61,774 nucleotides of DNA, taken from Thermosulfidibacter sp. Lineage in GTDB: Bacteria > Thermosulfidibacterota > Thermosulfidibacteria > Thermosulfidibacterales > Thermosulfidibacteraceae. Below, piece by piece: positions 45,310 through 54,273 of this stretch. The number at the start of each line of letters is the position of its first letter. Position 1 is the first letter of the stretch. The notes under the pieces were generated by a model. The model was given only the letters and a program-made list of their open reading frames with translations. It was not told the origin of the DNA and searched no databases. The DNA is taken from positions 9,574-71,347 of the forward strand of contig JAGDVO010000008.1 in NCBI GenBank assembly GCA_023269715.1. The letters are read 5' to 3'. The position numbers were made by a program, and so were the translations under genes.

Positions 45310-47730
45310 ATGGGTGATATTTGGGTGCCTGGCGATGGAGATATAAAGTTCAGGCTAGAAGATTTTGATATTGAAGTGCCTTCCAAACTACCTGTTTTAC
45401 CTCTTAGGGATTCTGTTCTTTTTCCTTTTATGGTTATGCCTGTTGCCGCATCGAGAGAGATTTCGGTTAATGCGATAAACGAGGCTTTGTCAAAACATAG
45501 ACTTATTTTCGTTGTAACCCAGAAAGATCCGAATATAGAGGATCCTAGGGAGGGTGACATTTCTAGAGTTGGAGTTATCTCTTTAATCTTGAGGATGAAC
45601 AAACAGACAGATGGTTCTGTTAAAGTACTTATCCAGGGTCTTGCAAGGGCTAGACTGAGCTCAATACTCCAGTATAGACCATTTCTACTTGCTAGTATAA
45701 GATTGGTAGAGGAAAGAAAGGTAGAGACTGAAAACATAGAAGTAGAGGCTCTTATAAGGCTAGTAAGGGAAAATTTTGAAAAACTCCTGTCGCTTGGTAG
45801 GCCAATTCCACCTGAGGCTATTAACGTTGCAAACAGTATAGAAGATCCTGGGAAGCTAGCCGATTTTATAGCGGGGAATATCTCTATGAAAAGGGAAGAA
45901 GCTGTCTCTGTACTTGAGGAAGAAGATCCCATTTCTAGGTTAAAAAGGGTCATAAATCTTCTAATAAGGGAAGTAGAACTATTGAACTTGCAGCATAAGA
46001 TCCAAGCTGAAGCCAGGGAAGAGCTTGAAAAAGTTCAGAAGGAATACTTTCTAAGGGAACAATTGAAGGCTATTCAAAAGGAGCTCGGCGAGAAGGATGA
46101 AAGGGAGTTGGAGATAGAGGAGTTTACCGAACGTATAAAAAAAGCTAAGATGCCCAAGGAGGTTGAAAAAGAGGCATTTAGACAGTTGAATAGGTTGTCG
46201 AAATTGATACCAGAGTCTGCTGAGGCAAACGTCATAAGGACGTATCTTGAATGGCTTGTGGAGTTGCCATGGAGAAAGATGACGAAGGATAGAATGGATA
46301 TAAAGTTAGCAAGAAAAATTCTAGATGAAGACCATTATAACCTCGAGAAGGTTAAGGACAGGATAGTTGAGTATTTAGCTCTTTTGAAACTGAAATCTGG
46401 TAAGAGAAGACAGGGGGCTATTCTATGCTTTGTTGGACCTCCTGGTGTTGGAAAAACTTCCCTTGGTAGATCCATAGCAAGAGCTCTTGGAAGGAAGTTT
46501 GTGAGAGTTTCCCTGGGTGGTGTGAGAGATGAGGCTGAGATAAGGGGTCATAGGAGGACATATGTAGGTGCGTTACCTGGTAAGATTATACAGGGTATAA
46601 GGGATGCGAAGTCGAAAAACCCCGTCTTTGTGTTGGATGAAATAGATAAGCTAGGTGTGAGCTATAGTGGTGGTGATCCTGCAAGTGCCCTTCTTGAAGT
46701 TCTTGATCCTGAACAAAACAAGAACTTTGTCGATCATTACCTTGGAGTTCCCTTTGATCTTTCAAATGTTCTCTTCATATGTACTGCTAACATGACGGAT
46801 ACGATCCCCAAACCTCTACTTGATAGGATGGAAGTTATTCATGTTCCTGGCTATACCGAGGAGGAGAAGATAAACATAGCGAAGAAGTACATAATTCCCA
46901 AACTCATCAGGGAATCTGGATTTAAAGAGGGTGAGATCTTATTCACAGATTCAGCTATACTCACAATAGTTAGGTATTATACTAAAGATTCGGGTGTTAG
47001 AGAGCTAGAAAGGGAAATCTTTGCTGTAATAAGGAAGATAGCTATTAGAAAAGCTGAGGGTGAAAAAGGTCCCTTTAGAATCACAAAGAGGTTAGTTTTT
47101 GAATTACTTGGTCTACCAAAATTTGTTCCCGATGAAGATCTTCCTTCGGAGGATGAGAAGGGTGTTTCTATAGGTCTCGCATGGACTCCTTATGGCGGTG
47201 ATATAATATTCGTGGAATCAGCTATTATGAAAGGGAAAGGCAATCTTATACTTACAGGACATCTAGGTGATATAATGAAGGAATCGGCTCAGGCTGCTCT
47301 TTCTTATGTGAGAAGTAGAGCTTCCATTTTGGGGATGCAGGAAGATTTCTTTTATAACCATGATATACATGTACATGTACCACAGGGTGCTATACCCAAG
47401 GATGGCCCGAGTGCTGGAGTTACCCTTGCAACCAGTATAATTTCGGCTATAACAGGTGTTCCTACCAGAAAAGATGTTGCTATGACAGGCGAAATAACAA
47501 TAAGGGGTAAGGTTCTTCCAATAGGCGGTGTGAGGGAGAAGGTCCTTGCTGCAAGGAGGTACGGTATAAAGAACGTGATATTACCTATCCATAACAAGAA
47601 GGATCTTGAAGATGTTCCTAGGTATGCAAGGAAGGATGTCAATTTTATATTCGTTTCCCATATGGATGAACTTCTAAAGTTTGCCTTCAGGGAGGGATTT
47701 TTAAGAGATGAAGATAGTAGCTGTAAATAG
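45310..47730 (+). CDS. lon: ATP-dependent protease Lon (LonA)
   Basis: 806 residues from the ATG at 45310 (GAGGGGTGAGG upstream). The frame also has a GTG at 45301. N-terminal substrate domain with LPVLPLRDSVLFPFMVMP, a coiled-coil linker around KEYFLREQLKAIQKELGEKD, AAA+ domain with Walker A GPPGVGKTSLGR near 375 and Walker B VFVLDEIDKLG, and a protease domain with Ser in KDGPSAGV near 701 and the conserved Lys in the GKVLPIGGVREK segment. Degrades misfolded proteins. In operon with hsp20 and smpB. Confidence 0.97.
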   Translation: MGDIWVPGDGDIKFRLEDFDIEVPSKLPVLPLRDSVLFPFMVMPVAASREISVNAINEALSKHRLIFVVTQKDPNIEDPREGDISRVGVISLILRMNKQTDGSVKVLIQGLARARLSSILQYRPFLLASIRLVEERKVETENIEVEALIRLVRENFEKLLSLGRPIPPEAINVANSIEDPGKLADFIAGNISMKREEAVSVLEEEDPISRLKRVINLLIREVELLNLQHKIQAEAREELEKVQKEYFLREQLKAIQKELGEKDERELEIEEFTERIKKAKMPKEVEKEAFRQLNRLSKLIPESAEANVIRTYLEWLVELPWRKMTKDRMDIKLARKILDEDHYNLEKVKDRIVEYLALLKLKSGKRRQGAILCFVGPPGVGKTSLGRSIARALGRKFVRVSLGGVRDEAEIRGHRRTYVGALPGKIIQGIRDAKSKNPVFVLDEIDKLGVSYSGGDPASALLEVLDPEQNKNFVDHYLGVPFDLSNVLFICTANMTDTIPKPLLDRMEVIHVPGYTEEEKINIAKKYIIPKLIRESGFKEGEILFTDSAILTIVRYYTKDSGVRELEREIFAVIRKIAIRKAEGEKGPFRITKRLVFELLGLPKFVPDEDLPSEDEKGVSIGLAWTPYGGDIIFVESAIMKGKGNLILTGHLGDIMKESAQAALSYVRSRASILGMQEDFFYNHDIHVHVPQGAIPKDGPSAGVTLATSIISAITGVPTRKDVAMTGEITIRGKVLPIGGVREKVLAARRYGIKNVILPIHNKKDLEDVPRYARKDVNFIFVSHMDELLKFAFREGFLRDEDSSCK

Positions 47731-48157
47731 AAAGGCTAAGAGGGATTATGAAATAGAAGAAACCTGTGAAGCTGGTATTGAACTTAAGGGTAGCGAGGTA
47801 AAGTCTCTTAGAGAGGGGAATGCCGATATAAATGATGCCTTTGCAAGGATAGTAAATGGAGAGGTTTGGCTGTACAATTTCAGGATATCACCTTACAGGA
47901 AATCTAGTGTTTTTGTTCCTGATCCAGATAGACCCAAGAAATTGCTGTTAAAAAGAAGAGAGATAGATAAACTTTTAGGGAAACTTACTGTAAGGGGTTA
48001 TACTCTTATCCCTCTTAAGGTCTATTTTAATGAGAGAGGTTGGGTAAAAGTTGAACTTGCTCTCGTAAAGGGTAAGAAACTCTACGATAAAAGGGCAGCC
48101 ATAAAGGAAAAAGAATTGGAAAGGGAAGCACAGAGGATATCAAAGTACTATAAATAA
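47708..48157 (+). CDS. smpB: SsrA-binding protein SmpB
   Basis: Binds tmRNA (encoded at 5558) for trans-translation. 149 residues. N-terminal NRKAKRDYEIEETCEAGI, ELKGSEVKSLREGNADINDAFA and the C-terminal GKKLYDKRAAIKEKE tail are diagnostic. It begins inside the end of lon, overlapping by 23 bases, so protein degradation and ribosome rescue are co-expressed. Confidence 0.97.
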   Translation: MKIVAVNRKAKRDYEIEETCEAGIELKGSEVKSLREGNADINDAFARIVNGEVWLYNFRISPYRKSSVFVPDPDRPKKLLLKRREIDKLLGKLTVRGYTLIPLKVYFNERGWVKVELALVKGKKLYDKRAAIKEKELEREAQRISKYYK

Positions 48158-48168
48158 GGAGGTGTGCA

Positions 48169-49038
48169 ATGAAGCTGGAGGACATCAAAGTTGTAGGAAT
48201 TTGTGGTTCTGGAACTATGGGTTCTGGGATTGCTCAGGTTTGTGCCCAGAGTGGTTACAAGGTTATACTTTATGACATTTCTGATGAAGCACTCTCTCGT
48301 GGACTTAACATAATAAAGAAGAGCCTTTCAAGGATCGTTAGCAAAGGGAAGATGACTCAGGAGGAAGCTGATGCTATAGCCGGTGGGATTAAAACTACAA
48401 AAGACCTCAATTCGCTCAAGGATTCTGATATCGTTATAGAGGCTGTGTTTGAAGATATGTCAGTTAAAAAAGAATTGTTCTCAAAGCTCGACGAGATAAC
48501 GAGAAAAGAGATTATTCTTGCTACCAACACGTCTTCTCTTTCTATAACCGAGATTTCAAAATCTACAAGTAGACCCGATAAGGTTGTTGGTATGCATTTC
48601 TTCAACCCTGTTCCCGTACTACCTCTCGTTGAAATAGTTAAGGGGCTTTTGACTTCGGACGAGACTGTCGATTTAGCCTATGATTTTGCTAAGAGGATTG
48701 GTAAGTCTCCTATAAAGACAAAGGACCAGCCAGGTTTTATAGTGAACAGGATTCTTGTACCTTATATGAACGAGGCAGCTTGGGCCTATATGGAAGGTGT
48801 CGGTTCTGTTGAGGAGATAGACGAGGCGATGAAGCTTGGTGCAAACATGCCCATAGGTCCTCTAGCTCTTATAGATCTCGTTGGAGTTGATGTGACTCTT
48901 GCTGTACTTGAGGTACTTTATAGGGAATTTGGAGATCCTAAGTTCAGACCAGCTCCTATTCTGAGACAGCTTGTCAGAGCTGGTAGGCTTGGAAGAAAGA
49001 CAGGATGGGGGTTCTATAGGTATGAGGATAGAACATAG
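48169..49038 (+). CDS. 3-hydroxyacyl-CoA (3-hydroxybutyryl-CoA) dehydrogenase
   Basis: 289 residues, the stand-alone Hbd/PaaH size. N-terminal NAD motif GICGSGTMGSGIAQ, NTSSLSITEIS, the catalytic His in MHFFNPVPVLPLVEIV and the conserved Asn in GFIVNRILVPYMNEA. Interconverts 3-hydroxyacyl-CoA and 3-ketoacyl-CoA with NAD(P). Followed 29 bases later by a crotonase; the two give consecutive steps. AGGAGGTG ribosome site. Confidence 0.93.
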   Translation: MKLEDIKVVGICGSGTMGSGIAQVCAQSGYKVILYDISDEALSRGLNIIKKSLSRIVSKGKMTQEEADAIAGGIKTTKDLNSLKDSDIVIEAVFEDMSVKKELFSKLDEITRKEIILATNTSSLSITEISKSTSRPDKVVGMHFFNPVPVLPLVEIVKGLLTSDETVDLAYDFAKRIGKSPIKTKDQPGFIVNRILVPYMNEAAWAYMEGVGSVEEIDEAMKLGANMPIGPLALIDLVGVDVTLAVLEVLYREFGDPKFRPAPILRQLVRAGRLGRKTGWGFYRYEDRT

Positions 49039-49067
49039 TTTATTAAAAACGATTTGGAGGTGATGCT

Positions 49068-49847
49068 ATGTATGAAACACTTGTAGTTGAGAAGGAAGGT
49101 AAAATAGCGATAGTGAAAATTAATAGGCCTGATAAGCTAAACGCTCTCAACTCCAAGGTGATAGAGGAGTTGGAATTGGTCTTTAGCGGGTTAAAAAATG
49201 ATCCCGAGGTTCTTGTTATCATACTAACAGGTGTGGGTGAGAAAGCTTTTTCTGCTGGTGCTGATATAAGTGGGTTTCCAGAGCTTGATCCTATAAAAGC
49301 TAAAGAGTTTGCATTGAAAGGCCAGAGAGTATTTTCGCTAGTTGAGAATCTTGGAAAACCTGTTATTGCTGCTGTTAATGGTTATGCTCTTGGAGGTGGA
49401 TGTGAACTTGCTATGGCTTGTACAATAAGAATAGCATCTGAGAATGCCAAGTTTGGCCAGCCGGAGGTCAATCTCGGAATAATCCCGGGTTACGGTGGCA
49501 CTCAGAGACTACCTAGGCTTGTTGGTAAGGGTAGAGCTCTAGAACTGATTCTCACTGGTAGAACGATAGATGCTCAGGAAGCTTATAGTATAGGTCTTGT
49601 AAGTAAGGTTGTTCCATTGGATAAGCTGATGGAAGAGGCGAGATCTTTAGCTAATCTACTACTCACAAAAGGACCGATTGCTTTGAAACTCGCTATTGAG
49701 GCTGTAAATAGAGGACTTGAAGTTTCTCTCGAAGAAGGATTAAGAATAGAAGCTGATCTATTTGGTCTTTCGTGTGCTACTGAAGATCAGAAAGAGGGAG
49801 CTAGGGCTTTCTTGGAAAAGAGAAAACCCGAGTTTAAAGGTAGATAG
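49068..49847 (+). CDS. Enoyl-CoA hydratase (crotonase)
   Basis: 259 residues of the crotonase fold. The first oxyanion segment FSAGADISGF, the second GYALGGGCELAMAC, then FGQPEVNLGIIPGYGGTQRLPR with the conserved active-site Glu pair of hydratases. Hydrates enoyl-CoA to 3-hydroxyacyl-CoA, the partner step of the preceding dehydrogenase. Thiolase and acyl-CoA dehydrogenase genes are not in the window. Ends just before a hairpin shared with the convergent gene. Confidence 0.92.
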   Translation: MYETLVVEKEGKIAIVKINRPDKLNALNSKVIEELELVFSGLKNDPEVLVIILTGVGEKAFSAGADISGFPELDPIKAKEFALKGQRVFSLVENLGKPVIAAVNGYALGGGCELAMACTIRIASENAKFGQPEVNLGIIPGYGGTQRLPRLVGKGRALELILTGRTIDAQEAYSIGLVSKVVPLDKLMEEARSLANLLLTKGPIALKLAIEAVNRGLEVSLEEGLRIEADLFGLSCATEDQKEGARAFLEKRKPEFKGR

Positions 49848-49855
49848 TTGGCTCC

Positions 49856-50812
49856 TTAAGGGGAGGGCTCTCTACCTCCCCTTCCATATACCAGCATCGA
49901 AGGTAATCCCAAGATTAGGGAGTAAAGTAGAAGCATCACATGAAACACAAATCCTGTTGAATATGCTTCTTTTCCGTCAAGTCCAAGCAGTATGAAAAGA
50001 AGAGCCCAACCTGTCTCATAGGTGCCAAAGCCACCGAAGTTGTGTACAGGTAGTACAGTTGTTAGTTCTGAGAAGGTAACACCAAATATCACTTCCCAAA
50101 ACCCAAAGTTTTTAGATATCGTTTGGAATATGTTGATTGCTAGAAAATAACTAGATATATATTTGCTTGCCCATACTATAAAAGATATCATTAACAGATT
50201 TGTTGTTTTTTGTTTATGTTTTTCATAATACTCCGATACAACAAGTATAAAGTCCTTTAGTTTTATAGGAAGCAACTTAAAATTTGATATTCTTGTAAAT
50301 ATTTTACTGAAATTTAGCATCATTATTGTCAAAACTGTTATTGTAGCTATCAATATTACGTATAAGTTCTCTTTATAATTTATATTTGCAATTATTGATT
50401 TTGAAAGAGCTAGAAGAACTATTGATGATATGCAGATTATATCCATGAATCTAGTTATTATAAGACCCGATAATATTTCACTTTTTGGTACTTCTTCAGT
50501 TAGAAAGAAAAGAGTTAATTCTCCAGTTCTTGCTGGGTATATGTTGTTTGACATGACATTTATAGATGTTATTATGAACCAATCTTTTGTTGAATGTTTC
50601 CCAAATAGATATTTCCACCTTATACTTCTTGTTAGTGTGCTAATGAAGTAGAATAAAAAACTTAGTAACAAAAGTTTTATATTTGTATCATTGTAGTATC
50701 TTTTTAAAATGGAAAGATCGATGTTTATTAATGTTATCGTTATAAAAAATATAGAACATATCGATAGTATAATCTTTTTGTTTGTAAAAAACTTTTTATT
50801 CATTTTGTACAT
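49856..50812 (-). CDS. Lysylphosphatidylglycerol synthase TM-region (UPF0104) family protein
   Basis: 318 residues with about eight TM helices, of the family of the MprF/AglD membrane domain. Typical segments: TLTRSIRWKYLFG, NNIYPARTGEL and HNFGGFGTYETGWALL near the C-terminus. Family members move or modify lipids. It overlaps the glycosyltransferase gene by 17 bases, and that pairing is common for lipid-linked sugar handling. No ribosome site; probably translated by coupling. Confidence 0.8.
   Translation of the reverse strand: MYKMNKKFFTNKKIILSICSIFFITITLINIDLSILKRYYNDTNIKLLLLSFLFYFISTLTRSIRWKYLFGKHSTKDWFIITSINVMSNNIYPARTGELTLFFLTEEVPKSEILSGLIITRFMDIICISSIVLLALSKSIIANINYKENLYVILIATITVLTIMMLNFSKIFTRISNFKLLPIKLKDFILVVSEYYEKHKQKTTNLLMISFIVWASKYISSYFLAINIFQTISKNFGFWEVIFGVTFSELTTVLPVHNFGGFGTYETGWALLFILLGLDGKEAYSTGFVFHVMLLLYSLILGLPSMLVYGRGGREPSP
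49858..49883. terminator. Convergent hairpin at the end of the crotonase gene
   Basis: A perfect 9-bp inverted repeat (49858-49866 with 49875-49883, arms AAGGGGAGG) with an 8-base loop. It lies within the last codons of the minus-strand flippase-like gene. No clear U tract. Confidence 0.55.
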
Positions 50813-51758
50813 TTTTTGTGTATTTTATAATGTATGGCTTTTTATCTTTTGTTTCGTAGTGCGTTCTTATTATCACTTCAAGCAGGATTCCGATTGTTAT
50901 GAAATGTAGTCCTGAGAGTATGAAGAGTACAGATAGTGTGAGAAGGGGTCTTGTTCCTATAGATTCTCCTTTTAGTATTTTGAGGTAAATCAAGTAGAGA
51001 AGGATTATACTCCCTATGGAGGAGATGATGAAACCTAGACCTCCAAATAATCTCATAGGCTTTGTCTTATAATCCAGGAAGAACTTTATAACTATAAGGT
51101 CCATAATCACTTTAAATATTCTGGATAACCCATATTTGCTTTTGCCTGCTATTCTGGGTCTATGGTTTACTGGTATTTCTGTTACCTTTGCGCCTATTTC
51201 TGATGCTATTGCTGGGATAAATCTATGCTGTTCTCCGTATAGTATAAGATTTTCTATAATACTTCTTCTGTAGGCTTTAAGTGAACATCCGTAGTCGTGT
51301 AACTTAACCCCTGTTACAGTTGATATTATCCAGTTTGCTATCCTTGAAGGTAGTACCCTCTTTATAAAGTTATCTTTTCTATTTTTTCTCCAACCGCTTA
51401 CTATGTCGTATCTTTCTTCTAGCTTGGCTAGTAAACGAGGAATTTCGTTAGGATCATCTTGGCCGTCTCCATCCATCGTTATTATGATATCTCCTTCTGC
51501 CATCTCAAAGCCAGCCATAATTGCTGCTGTTTGACCAAAATTTCTCCTAAAGTGAATAACCCTTACCCTTTTATCTTTCTCTGCTATTCTGTTGAGGATC
51601 TCTTCGGTGTTATCAGTTGAACCATCATTGACAAGGATTATTTCTACATTTAGTTTTTCTCTTTCTACCACTTCTCTTATTTCGTTATAAACTCTCTCTA
51701 TATTTTCTTCTTCGTTATAGACAGGAATAACGATGGAAATTTTATGTCCTTCTTTCAC
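50796..51758 (-). CDS. GT2 glycosyltransferase (polyprenyl-phosphate type)
   Basis: 320 residues. N-terminal GT-A domain with SIVIPVYNEEENIE, the metal-binding MDGDGQDDP (about 95-103), and VTGVKLHDYGCSLKAY. Two C-terminal TM helices (about 233-255 and 268-291). This layout is that of enzymes loading a sugar onto polyprenyl phosphate (DPMS/GtrB type). It lies after mreD by 12 bases and before a flippase-like gene, pointing to envelope glycosylation. Confidence 0.88.
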   Translation of the reverse strand: MKEGHKISIVIPVYNEEENIERVYNEIREVVEREKLNVEIILVNDGSTDNTEEILNRIAEKDKRVRVIHFRRNFGQTAAIMAGFEMAEGDIIITMDGDGQDDPNEIPRLLAKLEERYDIVSGWRKNRKDNFIKRVLPSRIANWIISTVTGVKLHDYGCSLKAYRRSIIENLILYGEQHRFIPAIASEIGAKVTEIPVNHRPRIAGKSKYGLSRIFKVIMDLIVIKFFLDYKTKPMRLFGGLGFIISSIGSIILLYLIYLKILKGESIGTRPLLTLSVLFILSGLHFITIGILLEVIIRTHYETKDKKPYIIKYTKNVQNE

Positions 51759-51770
51759 AATTTCCCTCCT

Positions 51771-52292
51771 TTATTTCTTTGTTATTACCATTAAGATTAT
51801 CAATATTACAGTATTTGCCATATTTTTTAAGAATATCTCTGCAATTAGAACGTGACTTGCAATATGGTAGTTTAGAAACATAGTTACATAAAGATATTTT
51901 AGAACTATATCGAAAGTTGTTGCAATTATTGTGATTGGTATTAGTAAAATTGAGTTACCTATTTCCATTTTTCTTCTAATTGTTATCATTATGAATGATA
52001 ACGTTGATTTTGTTAGCATATTTAAACCTATTATGCTACCAGTTGCTATATCTTCGGTAAGTCCGCCTATCGTAGAAAGGGTAAGTATGAATAAGGGGTT
52101 AGTGGTAGCTATGGAAGAAATAAATATTGATGTTACAGTGAAGATATCGAAAAATTTGAATAGTTTTATGTCCTGTAGTACCATTAGAAAAATTCTAAAA
52201 AGTACCATAAATACGAATAGACTTGTTATATAGCCATAGCTATACTCAACTTCTTCTATTTTTCTTATTTTCTTCCTTTTTGCAGTACTCAT
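51771..52292 (-). CDS. mreD: Rod shape-determining protein MreD
   Basis: 173 residues, highly hydrophobic with about five TM helices after a basic N-terminus (STAKRKKIRKIEE). Sequence conservation of MreD is low; the call rests on topology, the GGLTEDIATGSIIGLNMLTK segment and its position after mreB-mreC. Part of the elongasome directing cell-wall synthesis. It overlaps mreC by four bases. Confidence 0.82.
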   Translation of the reverse strand: MSTAKRKKIRKIEEVEYSYGYITSLFVFMVLFRIFLMVLQDIKLFKFFDIFTVTSIFISSIATTNPLFILTLSTIGGLTEDIATGSIIGLNMLTKSTLSFIMITIRRKMEIGNSILLIPITIIATTFDIVLKYLYVTMFLNYHIASHVLIAEIFLKNMANTVILIILMVITKK

Positions 52293-53080
52293 TTGTCTCC
52301 TTTCTTGTAGGCCAGAACAATCCTGTTTGTTAGAATGCTGTCAGTTGGCACAACTTTTATTTCCAAGAACTTACTATCTATTCTTTTTTGTACCTCAATC
52401 ACCCTACCTACAACAATGCCCGGTGGGAATATTCCTTCTATTCCTGTTGATATGAGTAAATCGCCAGGTTTTACATCCATCGTGGGAGGCACGAAATTTA
52501 GATTCATGTAGTATCCGTTACCTCTTGCTATTCCCTTTACTTTGCTTCTGAAATCTTCTACGTGTATGGCGAAACTCGGATCGGTGTTTGAGATTGCTAT
52601 GGCTCTATCCTCTTCAACTTTGACTATCATCCCGACTATGCCGTTCCCGCCTATAAGTGCCATTCCTTCTTTAAGACCGTCCTTTTTTCCTTTATTTAAA
52701 ACGAACTTCTGTTCCCAGTATTCCCCTATCCAGCTACTCACCTCTACCGGGATGGTCGTTTCTATTTGACTTTTTATATTTAGGAGGCTTCTTAGTTTTT
52801 CGTTTTCCTCTTTAAAGTAGTAGTATGATTGGAGTTTTATTCTCAACTCGGTGTTTTCTATCTTTAGCTTTTCGTTTTCCTGGATTATCTTTGTTGCGTC
52901 AATATGGGTTTTTATTATGCTTTTACCTTCCGATTTTACCGAATAGAAAGTATTGTAAAGTTTCGAGGATATCTTCCATGGAAGATCAAGGAGATAGGTG
53001 GTGGGTATACTTTTTTGTAGCCTCAATAGATATACTGAGATGCCGACTATTATTAGGTACAAAAAAACTACTTTTTTCAA
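52289..53080 (-). CDS. mreC: Rod shape-determining protein MreC
   Basis: 263 residues. One N-terminal TM helix (about 4-20), a coiled coil (about 65-98, NEKLKIENTELRIKL), and the periplasmic beta domain with LNKGKKDGLKEGMALIGGNG, GIVGMIVKVEED and DLLISTGIEGIFPPGI. Links MreB to the periplasmic wall machinery. Overlaps mreB and mreD by four bases each. Confidence 0.94.
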   Translation of the reverse strand: MKKVVFLYLIIVGISVYLLRLQKSIPTTYLLDLPWKISSKLYNTFYSVKSEGKSIIKTHIDATKIIQENEKLKIENTELRIKLQSYYYFKEENEKLRSLLNIKSQIETTIPVEVSSWIGEYWEQKFVLNKGKKDGLKEGMALIGGNGIVGMIVKVEEDRAIAISNTDPSFAIHVEDFRSKVKGIARGNGYYMNLNFVPPTMDVKPGDLLISTGIEGIFPPGIVVGRVIEVQKRIDSKFLEIKVVPTDSILTNRIVLAYKKGDK

Positions 53081-54102
53081 TTTATAGTAACCCTACTTAG
53101 TAGATCAAGTTCTTCGAGAATTTTTCCAGCTCCTTTAACTACACAGAATAGAGGATCTTCTGCAGCCCAAGCCGGTAGCTTTGTGTACTCCGAAATAAGT
53201 ACGTCAAGTCCTGGTATCAGGGCACCTCCTCCAGTAAGGGTAATACCTCTTTCTACCAAGTCTGCGGATAATTCTGGCGCCACATTTTCCAGAGATAGTT
53301 TAACTGTTTTGACTATTTCCATTATAGGTTCCATCATGGCTTCTCTTACATCTTTTGAGGTTATTTTGATCTTCTTAGGTATACCTTCTGCTGCATCTCT
53401 TCCCTTTACCTCAATTTCTCCGTCTCTATCCGTAGATGGGTGTGCGGAGCCCATTTCTATCTTTATCCTTTCAGCTGTAGGTAGGCCTATTATAAGACCA
53501 TATTTTTGTTTTATGTATTGAGCTATAGCTTCATCTATCTCGTCACCACCTACTCTTAGCGAATAACTGTAGGCTATACCTGAAAGTGTTATAACCGCTA
53601 TCTCAGTTGTACCTCCTCCTATATCTACTACCATGCTCCCAGTTGGATCTTCAACAGGTAGTCCAGCACCGATTGCAGCTGCCATAGGCTGTTCTATAAG
53701 GTATACTTCCCTTACTCCTGCTCCCATTGCTGAATCTATAACAGCTCTCTTTTCAACCTGAGTTATTCCGGAGGGGACTGCGATAACAACTCTTGGTCTT
53801 ACGAAGGTTTTTCTATTATGTACTTTCTTTATAAAGTAGGATAACATTGCTTCTGTCACTTCAAAGTTCGTTATAACACCATCTCTCAAAGGCCTTATAA
53901 CATCGATATGGTCGGGTGTTTTACCCATCATTCTTTTTGCTTCATCTCCTACTGCTACAACCTTATTTCTATTTTTATCCACTGCTACTACTGATGGTTC
54001 GCATACAACTATTCCTTTTCCCCTTACATATACAACAGTATTTGCGGTTCCAAGGTCTATGGCCAGGTCTTTTGAAAAGAGACCAAACAATTTGTCAAGC
54101 AT
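53077..54102 (-). CDS. mreB: Rod shape-determining protein MreB
   Basis: 341 residues, an actin-like filament protein. IDLGTANTVVY phosphate-1 motif at about 16-26, VVDIGGGTTEIAVI phosphate-2, and GITLTGGGALIPGLD adenosine motif. First gene of mreBCD. Strong AGGAGG ribosome site. Only 43 bases separate its ATG from the tRNA-Arg 3' end on the same strand, so it probably shares that promoter. Confidence 0.97.
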   Translation of the reverse strand: MLDKLFGLFSKDLAIDLGTANTVVYVRGKGIVVCEPSVVAVDKNRNKVVAVGDEAKRMMGKTPDHIDVIRPLRDGVITNFEVTEAMLSYFIKKVHNRKTFVRPRVVIAVPSGITQVEKRAVIDSAMGAGVREVYLIEQPMAAAIGAGLPVEDPTGSMVVDIGGGTTEIAVITLSGIAYSYSLRVGGDEIDEAIAQYIKQKYGLIIGLPTAERIKIEMGSAHPSTDRDGEIEVKGRDAAEGIPKKIKITSKDVREAMMEPIMEIVKTVKLSLENVAPELSADLVERGITLTGGGALIPGLDVLISEYTKLPAWAAEDPLFCVVKGAGKILEELDLLSRVTIN

Positions 54103-54145
54103 CTAGCAATCCTCCTTTTTATTTGGGTTTGGTTTTTCTTATGCA

Positions 54146-54219
54146 CGCCCCCGGGGTGATTTGAACACCCGACCTGTGGCTCCGGAGGCCACCGCTCTAT
54201 CCAACTGAGCTACGGGGGC
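54146..54219 (-). tRNA. tRNA-Arg (CCG anticodon)
   Basis: On the minus strand the acceptor arms GCCCCCG and CGGGGGC pair (54213-54219 with 54147-54153). The D arm is GCTC/GAGC. The anticodon stem GTGGC encloses the loop CTCCGGA with anticodon CCG at 54183-54185. The T arm is GGGTG TTCAAAT CACCC. CCA is not encoded. It reads CGG, a codon that seems rare in this window, where Arg is mostly AGA/AGG. Confidence 0.96.
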
Positions 54220-54243
54220 AACTTTAAAATCTTGACTTTATTG

Positions 54244-54271
54244 AGTATAACTTGTTTGATAAAACTGTCAA
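54244..54271 (-). promoter_or_regulatory. Promoter of tRNA-Arg and probably mreBCD
   Basis: Minus strand TTGACA (54266-54271), a 16-base spacer and TATACT (54244-54249), about 18 bases upstream of the predicted transcript end of the promoter to the tRNA 5' end. Near-consensus. Confidence 0.65.
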
Positions 54272-54273
54272 GG

